Positions 36,109 to 47,600 of a stretch of DNA of 64,000 bases are shown here, in pieces. The notes below the pieces were generated by a model. That model had not been told where the DNA came from. It was given only the letters and a program-made list of their open reading frames with translations, and made no database searches. A program made the translations under genes and the position numbers. The stretch covers positions 3,968,001 through 4,032,000 of the forward strand of contig CADCSX010000003.1 in NCBI GenBank assembly GCA_902805475.1, in the 5' to 3' direction. The stretch is from Entonaema liquescens (taxonomy: Eukaryota > Ascomycota > Sordariomycetes > Xylariales > Xylariaceae). Every line of letters starts with the position of its first letter. Within the stretch, counting starts at the first letter, position 1.

Positions 36109-38563
36109 ATGTCTGCTGTTAAGTTTGAGTACCCGACTTATAAGCTGTTCGAGGTGAGTCAAAGTCAAATAGAGGCATGACTATTGGAAATTGTATTGAC
36201 CAGGCATCATTAGCCTCAGTACCATCCTCAGAGGCCAATAATCGTCGATACTGACGCGCTTGAGTCGCCCGAGACGGTGATTCTTAGGTACGAGGAAGAG
36301 GCTGCCGCAAGAGCGAACGGAGGAGACCTTCGTGGGGATTCCCCGCCTGGTCTCCTGTCTATGTCTACGTATTCAAAACCGCAACCGCCCCAGATGCATG
36401 GTAAGTGCTCTATCGATCATTGCTCGGCTGGAATTTCAAAAGGCCCATGGTGCTGTGCTAGGAGTTCTAGCAGGAACGGCATTAGCAAAGATCCTCAAGG
36501 AAACTTGAAGCTAACTGGATTTCGAACCGTAGCATTTGATTCCCCGAGATCATACCAAGATCCTCATTACCAATACTCCGCTCAGCAATTTGCTGCTCAA
36601 CAGCCTGAAAATGCTGCTGCACAACTCAACCAGATGGCCTTCGCGGCAAACGGCTCTGCCGGGCAGTACATGGCGCCAGTTGTAGCAACGCTGATCTCGT
36701 ACCAACCGGCAGCAGGCGTATTTGGAACTAAGGTCTTGATCAAGATATCAGCTCCGTACGATCTGATCGCGATCACAAGTCACTTCTACCTAGCCTTCGG
36801 TTCGCACAAGAGCCCGGCGCACGCTGTTAGGGATACGAGTGATGCGAGTGGATTTGGTTATGCAGTCAGTGGAGATGCACCGCAGCTCGAAGACACGAGG
36901 AGTCCCAGTCTCAACGTGCCTTTATCACTCCTGATCGAGAGCGCAGCCGGGCAGACTTTAGCTACGATTGATGTCGGCACGTTCACTTATCATGACACTC
37001 CAGGCGGAAATGCAGAGGGACCGCCTGAGGATGTCACGCGGGCTAAAAGGGGGTCCAGATCACCTGAACAGAGGGAAGTCCCTCCAAAACAACAAGAACA
37101 GGACCATATGGGAACTGATTCTGCTACAAATACATATGGCTACGCTCCCACTGCACCCCAGAGCGTTGCGTCCAACTATGACACGACCTATTCAAACAAC
37201 GAAAACATGATTGGGACTTACCACCGTTCGTCCTACGCAATCGACTATCCCCGCCCTCCGCCGCCTCCGCCGTTGAAAACTCCGTCCTGGAGCCCATATG
37301 GCCATTCTCTCTCAGCGAGGAGTCCCATCACGGGCCTTAGCCATACCACAATCAGTCGACCAAGTAGTATCACGACTTTACCTGTGCCAACATCCAGCGC
37401 TCCGCAGTTGATCCGTACAAGCACACTACAGGCGTCTGGGCCATCAGGGGGCGGGCAGCTTAATCCCTACGCTCTGTACTCGACCAAGGCAGTGTTGAAG
37501 ATAAATGGGGATCTTGAGTCAATGGTATCAGGGTGGACCCAGGAGGAATGGGATGATCGGAGACGAATCGTCATGTTCAGCAAGAAGCAGCAAGGTTCTA
37601 CCTTATCGACATCATTCAAGGCAGTGCCGGTTAACGAGCGACCGCAGAATAGCATATGCGTTAGCTGCATATACTGGGCGGAGAAAGACGAGTGCTTCGT
37701 AACGAGTGTAGACACTATATCCCTGTTGGAGCAGCTGGTCGCTTCGCCGAGCAGGTTTACCGTGGAAGAGAAAAACCGTATCCGGCGAAACCTGGAAGGC
37801 TTCCGTCCCCTGACAGTTAGCAAGGCCAAGCCAGATACTGAGGAGTTCTTCAAGATCATAATGGGCTACCCGGCTCCGAAACCGCGCAATATCGAGAAGG
37901 ACGTGAAGGTGTTCCCCTGGAAGATCTTGGGTTCCGCGCTGAAGAAAATCATCTCCAAATACGTGAGTACGAACCCGTTGGTGGCTTGTTACTTATCTAT
38001 TCTTTTATTTCTTCCTCTCCCTTTTGACGCAAAGACCCAATCGCACTATATGGACTATCGCCGCTAACATCCTAATCTAGTCTGCATCACCTTCATCTAC
38101 AGTACCTCCTGGACCGGGTCCGACTTTACTCACACCTGTCAGTAGCACGAGCCCAGGTCTTTACGGACCACCGCATACACCGACGGTATCGGACGGCGGT
38201 TATTCTCACCATGACTCGCATTCAATGCCTTCACCACGCTCTTTAACGGGAGCATCCTCAGCATGGGCAGCATATCCCGGGCGGACGATATCTCCTGGGA
38301 TTAAATCTCACTCTCCTCAGGGCATCCACATCCCGAGCCTGACACCCTCGTTCAGACATGCAGATACGAGACCGCAACAACACTTACCGGCGCCGCCAAG
38401 CTACGGCATGGCGCCCCAGACGCAGCGCTGGGACCCTATTTCTGTTTCGAGTGGTTACGGCGATGCCTCGACGGCAGCTCCCACCTACACTACAAGTCAC
38501 CAGCATCACCAAAGTCATGTGTACGGCACTGGAGCGTATGGTGATGTCAGTCATCGGGATTAG
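36109..38563 (+). CDS. MedA/medusa developmental regulator (DUF7082)
   Basis: A nuclear regulator of conidiophore development: MedA in Aspergillus, Ren1 in Fusarium, Acr1 in Magnaporthe. Exons are 36109-36153, 36214-36400, 36533-37962 and 38081-38563; 2145 nt, 714 aa, all phases matching. The start MSAVKFEYPTYKLFE is split from PQYHPQRPIIVDTDALESPE by a 60-bp intron. The second intron (132 bp, GTAAGT...CTAAC...TAG) is in frame and stop-free. The first conserved block, about 125-231, includes ATLISYQPAAGVFGTKVLIK, SHFYLAFGSHKSPAH and ATIDVGTFTYHD. A polyproline run PRPPPPPPLK lies in the middle. The second block, about 395-553, includes WTQEEWDDRRRIVMF and FPWKILGSALKKIISKY. The C-terminus is Ser/Pro/His-rich. 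Several shorter starts exist (for example 36361), but the upstream exon fits better. Confidence 0.88.
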
Positions 38564-40961
38564 CGGCAAGCCCGCTCTCTCTAGGGATAGAACAGGTGTG
38601 ATACCGGACGTGTTTCCGCGAGAAGACGGGTGTTGCATGGTTGCCATCCATTATTCCGTCGTCAGCGAAAATAAACAAGATCAACAGTGGCTTACAGCGC
38701 GGGATCTAGCTCAGGCATCCGTATCATACCTCCCTGTACATAACCCCCTCCCCTTGACTACCGTCATGTCGCTGCGAACTCGTACGGCACTAGTATGGTG
38801 TGAAGCGGGAGACGGTTCTGCATCTGGGGCGGTCGAATTCTTAGGAGTCAAAAGAGAAGGAAATGGTGTGTGTGGTTCGTGATGGGGATCATGTTAGGTT
38901 CCAAACCTAGAAGATGGAGAACGAGAGCCATTCGTATTATGGCATATAGCCCTGTTTGTTGAGAGTTGGTGGGGAGCGCGTCCTACGAGATGGTGTATAG
39001 GTTTTGTAATTTGTGTGTGGGGGAAAAGGGGGGTGAGTTCGGCCAAGGTCAGCTGTTGTGAGGTCAACCAATCACAATTCAAACCGGCACTCCAATTCGA
39101 TCGCACGACACCAAACAACTTCACCCCTTGTTTATCTTCCGATATCCTTGCCTCATCTCTTAGGCTTATAATCCCGACGTGGGAGCCGCCGTTCCCGTGA
39201 CGGCTTCAAACCTCCCCCTCCAAAACCCCCCATGCTCCAAACAATAACCTCTCTTCCCAGGCTTGGGGAAGGCTATCCTGGGAGTTTATGATCGACTCTG
39301 CATGGTTAGCTTCCAGTGACTGATTGGTCACAAGTGTATCTACATGCAGACGCACCCATGTGGGCAGCATGGATTATGTCTATACCTAGATGTGTATCTA
39401 TCGGGTGCGCGCCGCTGCCGCTGCATGATGCATGCCATCTGCGTCACGCCGTCTTTACTTCCTTCTTGGGTAATCATATTCGTCCTTACTAGATGTCATC
39501 AGGAGTCCATGTTTTCAACGTCTCGAAATTTGGGGGTTCGCATTACAATATCATCCCTCAGATTTAGGGGTTTCACGACAGCTACCTGGTCTCGAGGCTT
39601 ATCCCATACTCGTGGCTCTGCATATGACCTACGCACAATACATTTTTATCATCAGACTCCACTGGCATCTTATACGACAACGGAAACTGGAGTAGTGGAG
39701 ACGTTATTACGGATACCAAATAAACGAATACTCCATATATAACCCCAGTCCTCACCGAAGCTGGATGTCTGGTGACTCCTGCATGCTTATCTACGAGCAT
39801 AATCAATTATTATTGTGATGGGAATACTCGTTGATACAAACCCTAGGAAGATTCCCTCTACTTCCCCTTTTCGCAATATCGACTATACTTTTTAGTGCTC
39901 CCCCGTTTCTGTCGAAGAGCCTAGCAAACCTGGAGGCCGAGCTCTAAGCTACACGCCATTTTCAAGCCTTACCAACCCTTCTGCCCTTTGCAATCCTTCT
40001 CAACTCTTTGCTCATCTTTGTCCTAGAACTCGGATGCCTAGGGGATGTGGTTCTTCTCTTCACTCTTTATGTTTCAACCTTTTGCCTTCGCTCTTTAGTT
40101 GGCCAACTTCTACGGATCGATCAAATTTACGCGCGCTCTCTGAACTGAAAGCTCATTCATATTTCGTTTCTAATCATATTTACGCCGAGCGCCTCTAGTT
40201 AGGTGTCTTGCCGAATACCTTATCAATCATTACCTCTTTTGTTCTACACCCGTTTCTAATATTAATTTTTTACTTGAGCCGGAGTAGCCATGCCACCTCC
40301 AAGGTTCTAGCTAGATCATTAGGCGGACCAAGAGCCTCCAGTTCGACTAGGCTGCAAGCGCGTCAGGACTGGAGGGAGAAGGGATACTTAGAGCATGATA
40401 TAGGGGTTTATGACGGTTCGATCGGTTGAGGTTTTCTGTTTAGAGCATTTTATACCCTGCTTGGTTCACAATTCTTGTAATTTTAGCTTCCTGTTCTGTC
40501 CTCTACTTTCGCTCAACTTGCTTTACTAGACCAATATTTTACAAGCCAGAAATGCATTTCACTAGTTGTCTATTTAGAAATGGGCATTCTTGGTAGCTGG
40601 AGTCTAGAATGGGAATCTAGATAAGACTGTTGGATTTAGTAGTGGAAAATAGGGAGTATGTGAGGGGCGCATTGTGGCAGGAGGCAATGAGGGACAAGTA
40701 ATAAATGCATGACAGGCTGTAGACGGTGGGAAGGCGTTTCGGGAATACTGGTTGTCATAAGTACCTCTTTGAACTTGTTATGATAATTCCTTTTTCGGCA
40801 AAGCAATCCTAATATAAGGGGTATTTCTTGAGCTGCTACCTAGGTAGTATTGCCTAGAGACGTCTAATCATCGGATTTACCAAAGTAGCTGGTCTCATTA
40901 GATTTGCCATATTAAAGGGAGAATGCGAAAATGTCACGCTTTAGCGGAATGGCATTTTGCC
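38564..40961. other. convergent intergenic region, medA 3' side
   Basis: This 2.4-kb stretch between the medA and EMW1 stops has no supported gene. Pyrimidine-rich sequence at 39850-40280 looks leader-like, and a 73-codon frame at 40208-40429 lacks an ATG. A perfect 12-bp palindrome CTACCTAGGTAG is at 40836-40847. Confidence 0.5.
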
Positions 40962-43900
40962 CTATAATTTTAGGTCCTCCATCATATCGGTCAACGTCTT
41001 CCATCTTTGATCATTTTCCCAAGACTCTTTAGCCTTCCCCATAACGCTCCTAACCGCGCTCCTCGCTTTGCCCTTCCACTTATTGCCGACGATTTCTATG
41101 CGCGATCCGTAATTCTCGTACGCTGCCACCAGCTCCGATGTCCTTTGAACTACAGCATCCCATGCGTCTGCATCTATTAGCCAGCTTCCCTGTTGGCTTT
41201 GTACGCCACCAGATGCGGATAACGAGCTGCCAACCCCACCGACAGCAGTCCTCCACGCCTTCTCCGCTGCGTCCAATGCCCCTGACCAGTCCTTCCTCCA
41301 GGCACGAAGGCGTGAAACTAGGGCCCAGCATGCGGAATTCGTCGTAATGAGGGGCACAATATCATTCTCGAAGAGCGAGACAATCTTGCTTTCGGTGGTA
41401 CCCCTTGAGGGGTCGTAGATTTCTCCTTCCTTAGTCTCGCCTGGGACTGGTGCTTTAGTCGCCTCCCTGACCAGGAGGGTCAGAATGTCAAGATCTAACG
41501 CCTCTTCGCTCTTGCGAATACGGATCACGTTCCTAACTCCGAGAACAATGTCCTCTAGGTCAGGACTCGGCGTTATACTTGCCGCCAGAGTGATTACGTT
41601 ATCCCAAATTCTCCAGTTCGAGTCGGCAATCGTTGCTCCACGCTTAAAGGCCGCCAGAGAGTCGTGTAATAGATTATGTGCGGACTTTCCGAGTTTGGCG
41701 GCTCGTTTCGTGTTTACCATTCCGTTTAAAGAGTCAGAATCATCCTTATCATGTTTTTGTTGCTGGTCCCTTGTCTCTGATATTATTTGGCGATACCAAC
41801 TTAGCAGCGCTGTCCCGAGGTTGCTCCAAGTTCTTGCATCTTCACCACCGGAAGTGTTATTAGCGCTCGAAATAGCCCTCTGAAATGCCTCAGCTGCGTC
41901 TGCAAAATTTCCAAGACGTAACTCGATATCGCCAAGCCTACTCCACATCTCTGGGCTGAGCCGATTAACCTTGACAGCAAGTTTATACGCTTCTCGAGCC
42001 TTTTCCCATTCCTGCGTCCTGAGATGAAGTTCACCGAGAGACCTCTGTGCTCTTGAATAGCGTTGATTGGAGATTTCCCACGCACGTTGATAATGTTTAG
42101 GCTCATCCTCAATGTCTCCTAGTATGCAAAATAAACGAGGGGCGTTAGGAGGTGGCGGGGAGCGTTCTGAGCCATAGAAGTTGGATGCTTTCAAAGATGA
42201 GATGTCGATTTTAGCGTCGTCCACGTCGCAATCATCTTTTAGACTTGGCGTATTATCGGTATTGGAAGTGCGATTAAATAACCTCCATCGTATGATAGCC
42301 CGGGCTTTCTCTTCACCCCCGCTGCCCCGGTCCTCCTGGTCATCGGCTGCCGCACTGCTGGCCAAACAAAGTGCAACTTCAGCCCATAGCCTTAGGCGTT
42401 TGAATATCTCCAAGGCAGAGACGAGTGACCCAACCGTCGTCCAAGCGTAGGCGAGCTCGGACTCGAGGTGCCACCGTGGTGGAGAAGACAAAGCATTGAC
42501 GTACTGTAGCCTCTCCTGCGGCGATGCCGACTCGGTAGATTTAGGGGCAGGGAGGAACGACGTTGGCTTTTGAAGACTGGTAGGATGATCTTGCTTACTC
42601 TCGGACGTTACTTGGATGGTAGGGATGTCGGCCTTGGTTTCCGATTCACTTGTATTTTCATGTTGCGTCTCGTCTGAGCTATTAGTCTCCTGCGTATCCA
42701 CGATGACCTGATCTACAAGGGCTTGCATTTGCAAAACTGCACGTTCAACAGTTCGACTCCTATTCAACTCTATCCGTGATCTTACGAGTAGGGCCTGGGT
42801 GTATGTTTGCCAGTTGGTTGACTTATCATCAATCACGCGGAGAGCGAATGGCAAAATTTCTTCCGAGGTCAGTGAATCAGCAGGGGAAAATGTATCCCTT
42901 ATGGTCGCTTCTGTCAAAAGTATAATGTGGTCTTCGGGGAGAAGTTGCGGTTGATCATCTGGTTTGATATCTTGTAACTCGGCTGGAAGAGATGAGGCTT
43001 GACCATTGGTGTCATGATTGTCAAATTTGATGTTTTCTAATAAAGTGTCATCGTTTAAAGGGAGAGCAATAGGAGTAGCGCTGGAGGCGTGGTTCTCGGG
43101 TGTCGCGTGAAGTAGAGCATGGCTTTTAGCAAGTACGACAAGTTGACTGATATTCTTCTCCTGGAATCGCGTACGCTTCCCAGGGGCGCCGGCAAGAGCA
43201 TAAGAAAAACCACTAATCTCCGTGGCCAAGCGTAGGGATTGCCGAGCTTTGGTATCGTTACCAAGCAGAATATGGCACGCTGCCTCTTCCAGAAGATATT
43301 GGATATGAGACTCCGGAGGCCATTGGGACTTCTCTGAGACTTGGTCTGTCTGCACTGACCCTTTTACGGACGTATTAGCTTCCAGGAGACTTTTCTCAAT
43401 AATCTCCTGGAGTGTAGGCACATCTGTCCAGCGACCGCTTTTGGTGAATAAAGACCCTGGACCTAATGATGGCTGAGTAATGAGTTTATAATGCCAGAGG
43501 TGAATCCTTAGTCGGGACCAGGAGAGATGCAGCGAGATAGAATCCCCCGAATCTGACCAGACTTCAGGCAGCTCGGTTGGTAATATGAGACCTGTTGTAA
43601 ATATGAACCGCGATAAGCAAAAGAGCTCTATATGAGGTATGTAAGGGTACGGAGAAACGCCGTCTACCTCAAGCCAGTTGAGACATATCCTTCTAAAAGA
43701 CGTTATCGACGTCTCTGTGTTTCCCGACTTTGTACCATTTTTCAGTTCAGTAATCGACTTTTCCTTATCGAAAACCGAAACGAAAATAGCTTCAACCGTG
43801 CTAAATCCTTGGAGAACAGGGCCTGTGACATTTGCTTGTAAAAATGCATTTAAAGATGCCAGGCCAAGACGGACTGTCTTAACAGCATCGTGAGATTCAA

Positions 43901-44084
43901 GGTAAGTCTTAGCGTTGACATCCGGTTCGATCTGGTTTTCAGACGATTGCGCCACTATATATCGAACAAATTGGGTTATTATACTTTGTGCTGATTCACT
44001 ATCAAATGGTTCCAAGAAAGATGAGCTTTCAAAAGATCTCTCAATCGAGATAATCGTATCGGGTGAGAACTTATCGTCGGCCAT
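40962..44084 (-). CDS. TPR-repeat protein, TTC27 / Emw1 homologue
   Basis: Homologous to yeast Emw1 (YNL313C), an essential TPR protein implicated in cell-wall maintenance, and to animal TTC27. It is a single uninterrupted exon of 1040 aa. The N-terminal half is helical with no named motif (FLEPFDSESAQSIITQF). The diagnostic region is LERLQYVNALSSPPRWHLES-like sequence near 545, then AYAWTTVGSLVSALEIFKRL and a row of TPRs at about 670-770: YSRAQRSLGELHLRTQEWEK, AREAYKLAVKVNRLSPEMWS, RLGDIELRLGNFADAAEAFQ. The start MADDKFSPDTI at 44084 is followed by continuous coding. It is slightly longer than yeast Emw1 owing to low-complexity acidic/Ser-rich inserts around 460-530. The start gives a short 5' gap to the poly-T-containing promoter. 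Confidence 0.85.
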   Translation of the reverse strand: MADDKFSPDTIISIERSFESSSFLEPFDSESAQSIITQFVRYIVAQSSENQIEPDVNAKTYLESHDAVKTVRLGLASLNAFLQANVTGPVLQGFSTVEAIFVSVFDKEKSITELKNGTKSGNTETSITSFRRICLNWLEVDGVSPYPYIPHIELFCLSRFIFTTGLILPTELPEVWSDSGDSISLHLSWSRLRIHLWHYKLITQPSLGPGSLFTKSGRWTDVPTLQEIIEKSLLEANTSVKGSVQTDQVSEKSQWPPESHIQYLLEEAACHILLGNDTKARQSLRLATEISGFSYALAGAPGKRTRFQEKNISQLVVLAKSHALLHATPENHASSATPIALPLNDDTLLENIKFDNHDTNGQASSLPAELQDIKPDDQPQLLPEDHIILLTEATIRDTFSPADSLTSEEILPFALRVIDDKSTNWQTYTQALLVRSRIELNRSRTVERAVLQMQALVDQVIVDTQETNSSDETQHENTSESETKADIPTIQVTSESKQDHPTSLQKPTSFLPAPKSTESASPQERLQYVNALSSPPRWHLESELAYAWTTVGSLVSALEIFKRLRLWAEVALCLASSAAADDQEDRGSGGEEKARAIIRWRLFNRTSNTDNTPSLKDDCDVDDAKIDISSLKASNFYGSERSPPPPNAPRLFCILGDIEDEPKHYQRAWEISNQRYSRAQRSLGELHLRTQEWEKAREAYKLAVKVNRLSPEMWSRLGDIELRLGNFADAAEAFQRAISSANNTSGGEDARTWSNLGTALLSWYRQIISETRDQQQKHDKDDSDSLNGMVNTKRAAKLGKSAHNLLHDSLAAFKRGATIADSNWRIWDNVITLAASITPSPDLEDIVLGVRNVIRIRKSEEALDLDILTLLVREATKAPVPGETKEGEIYDPSRGTTESKIVSLFENDIVPLITTNSACWALVSRLRAWRKDWSGALDAAEKAWRTAVGGVGSSLSASGGVQSQQGSWLIDADAWDAVVQRTSELVAAYENYGSRIEIVGNKWKGKARSAVRSVMGKAKESWENDQRWKTLTDMMEDLKL

Positions 44085-44670
44085 GTTGAATCTATCTTAA
44101 CTAAATGTATTAGTCTTTTAAGGCATGCTGAATGCGCGATGCGATGCGATGTACATGCAATCGATGGCGGGGAGGGGTAATCTTGTCAAATGTTTTTTCT
44201 TTACTCACTTTTTTTTTTTTTTCTGTTTTAACAATTTATTCTATCATTTGACGTCAGGTGGTCAATGCGCATACTATTGCTATCCCGCTTAGGTACATAC
44301 GTTAGGTTAGGTGCCATGTACATATGTACTGCTAGGGAACATTTCATATGCACCTAAGAATATTCGAATAGGAGGCATATTTCTTATCAAACCCGACAAC
44401 AAAATTGGTCTCATAATGCAACTTTATTCCATGCGTTTGAGCTAAACTATAGCAAAGCCCTTGAATACTGTGCTCGAGCATGCTCAGCGCTAATGGAAGT
44501 TGCAACTCAGATCGTGAAGCTATCTTATAAAAGAAGCTCACCAATCCATCTACACATCAGTTGACGTGTACGAACCACCATCAAGGTCATAACAGCTTCA
44601 TTAAATAACATTCGTTACAGGTCCATATCTCTAGCCGATATTGTCATATCGCAATTACTACTAATTTACT
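44085..44670. other. intergenic region between two minus-strand genes
   Basis: Promoter of the TPR gene and 3' UTR of the GYF gene. A poly-T run lies at about 44209-44222 and a TTAGGTACATACGTTAGGTTAGG patch at 44289-44311. No gene recognised. Confidence 0.45.
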
Positions 44671-47600
44671 TCATTTCTTCCCCTTCTTCCGGCCAGGCAC
44701 GACCTTGAAGCCAGCACCTTGCATTAAACTGGTATCGTTACTCGGCTCTTTGTAGCTGCTCTTCTTGGCTACTTCATTCCATCCGCCCGCTGTGCTTGAT
44801 TGTGTGTCTGCGGATGGGCTTTTGGCCGGTTGCTTCTCGACCACGCCCTTATCAGCTAGCTTCTTACGCCGAATAAACTCTTCGGCAAAGTGACGTCCAT
44901 CCATCGTCTTGGAATTTGCGTAGATAGCATCCGAGATAAGGTCACCCACGAGAGGAAACCCTATCAAAGTGTTGGCAAAAGCTTCGACTGTTGCGCTCCA
45001 TCGTTAGCAGTCTCATCATTGGAATGGTTTATATAGTATCAACTTACTGTCCGTAACACCTGTAATTCCTTTAGCTAACTGGCCATGAAGCCATTTGGTA
45101 AATTCTTCCATGGCTTCCGTATGGGCAGGGCCGGTCACGGAATTCGACGGCTTAACGACGGGTCGTGAGGGAGGCGTTGCGATGGCAGCCGCTGGTTTGG
45201 TGGCACTCGTAGGCCGCGCCTGCGAAGAGGGGCCGGTCGGAGCCTTTACCTTGCCTCCAGCTCCAACTGTAGCCCACCCCGAAGCGCTGGTGCTAGGTGC
45301 TTGGCTAGGGACAGACACGACGTTGGGTTTGCTGGCGAGATCAGCGTAGCGCTTTCCGACACTGGATACAGGTCCAGTCTGCGAAGCTACTTCTTTCGCT
45401 TTCTGCTTGCGGGCCTCTTCTTCGCGTTGAATATCGGCCAAAGTTTTCTTCTTATCTGAGGTTTGCACCTGTGCTGCAGGTCCCGCCGTAGGTGTCTTGC
45501 CTGGAGCTGGTTTCGCCCAGGGGCTGCTAGCTGCACTGGGATTAACAGGAGACGCGGTTCCCCATGTGCTAGTTGTAGGTAAACCAGGAGCTGCGGCGGC
45601 AGCCTTCTCCCGTTCTCGAGCTGCCTCTTGTTCAAGCAGAGCACGCCGGGCAAGAGCTGCTGCCTCCTCCGCCTTAGCTGCCTTCTGTGCTTCTGCCTGC
45701 TGGATCTCCTTAAGGCTAGGTCCTTTGTGTGACTCCAACCCACCATCCTTAGCCCACGGTGCGAGCGGTGGTGGTTGAGCCGCAGCCGACGACGGCGTGA
45801 TATCGGGTGTACCGGATCGGGAACTTGTGGCATATTGCTCTGGTAGGTTAGATTTGACACGTTGTGGGGCAGGGGCGGGTAGAGGTGTGGCAGAGGGAGG
45901 TGGTGGGAAAGGCATCGGGAGTCCGCTAATTTTTGCAGCAGCAGCAGCTTGGGCTTGTTGATACTGTTTGGCTAAAGCATTCGACTGGTCATCCTCAGCT
46001 TGACGGCGAATAGCCTCGGCGCCAGGGGATTGTTTAGAGCCCGATTCAGGCTCGATAGGCTGTGTGGGTGAGCTCGCCTGTGGACCCTGCTCGGTAGACT
46101 TCTCACGGAGAGGTGACGCTTGTCGTTCCGCCATTTCGGCATCATGTTGGGCCCTAAGCTTTTCGAATTCTTGTAGGCGACCTCGAAAGCCTTCTACATC
46201 TTCGCTAAGTTCATTGGAGCTAGGGAGCTGGCCGCGTACGCCCACTTCTGAAGCAGGCGCGCCGATGGGTTGTGGTGGAAGGTTGCCGCCTATTGCCCCG
46301 GTACCGTGGAGGCCAGCCAACATCTGGCGTTCTGGTCCTGACAAACGGGCTAGCTCGTCCTCTCTAAACATGTCTAGTCCCTGTCCAGAACTACCTGGTA
46401 CGGCGGCTTGGTGTGCGGCTGGCGCGTCGAAAAAAGAGCTCGAAGATCCAATGGCACCAATGGGGGGCTGAGGGGGCATCGTGATGGGCGATGTGATACT
46501 ACCGAAACTCGGTTGACTTTGAAGGCTGTGGGCGCTGGAATGGTGATGTAACCCCGGTACGCCGGGTATGGGGACTCGGCCCATTGACTGCTGGGTTGCG
46601 TAGTATTCCCGATGGCGGGCCATCAAATACTGCTCTTCCTGTTTGCGTCTCTCGAGATTATTCTGCTCTTCTGCTGTCAAGGTCCTACCGAAACTAGGGA
46701 AGGCGTTAACGAGAGGCGGCTGGATTACGCCACCCGAGTTGGAGAAAGGACCAGTCTGAGATGGGGACCGTGAGGTATACCAATCTGAGGAACGAGGAAG
46801 GGTTCACGAGAGTTGCCAATGCGTCTGATCAATTGACCCAGAGGCTCGAATTCCGAATCCTCTAGTTTCTTAACCCGTAAGTCAGGCGTAAAGAAATTAG
46901 CCTTATACCAGTCGTTCATTTCTAATCCGGTAAACGGACCCTGCTGCTGACCTTGTGGATCAAGATATACCCATCTCATGCGATCAGGCATAACCATTGT
47001 ACGGGACTGAACAGAAGGGGGCTCAGACGTCTGGCTAGCAGCATACGATGGTGCGTTGCTAGTCGCCGTAAAGGTTTGATTATGAGGAGCAGCCGAGATG
47101 CCATGCAAACTTTCGGAATTGACTGGTGTTCGACTGGCCTCAGCCTGAGCAAACATGTCGGCAAAGATCCCCCTACCAGCCCGCATAGGGCTATCAGTTT
47201 CGCGGCCATGGTCGCCTGGAGCAGTACGGCCAATGGCACCTAGTGGATTAGGCTGGCGGAGGTCCGGTACCGAATCGCTAAGGCTTTCATTGTCCTGGGA
47301 TTGCATTTGCGCCTGCATAGCTGGGGGGAATAGAGAGCCGAGCTTGCTTGCTCGACCAAAAGATCCAGAGCCGCCAAAGCCGGTCGTGCTCGCAGGACCA
47401 AACACGCCGCCTAGATTACCTAGGCTTGGGGACTGTAAATCTCCAACGGGGCCGAAAAGGGAACCACCAAAGCCCGAGAAAGGTGCACGCTCGCGGTCCG
47501 GTGTGCTCGAAGATGGCCAACCGGTTAGATTGCTCAACGGCGGGTAAGCCTTCGCGCCAACACTAGATGTCTGGCTACGGTCGCTACCGTCAAATGTCGC

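Noticed and set aside
40208..40429. Possible small gene between medA and EMW1
   Set aside because: The frame has no ATG (starts at TTG) and no recognisable sequence; only the upstream CT-rich DNA looks promoter-like.
45387..45860. 157-codon Arg/Gln-rich frame inside the GYF gene
   Set aside because: It overlaps the real coding strand in another frame; this is a shadow of the Gln/Ala-rich coiled region.
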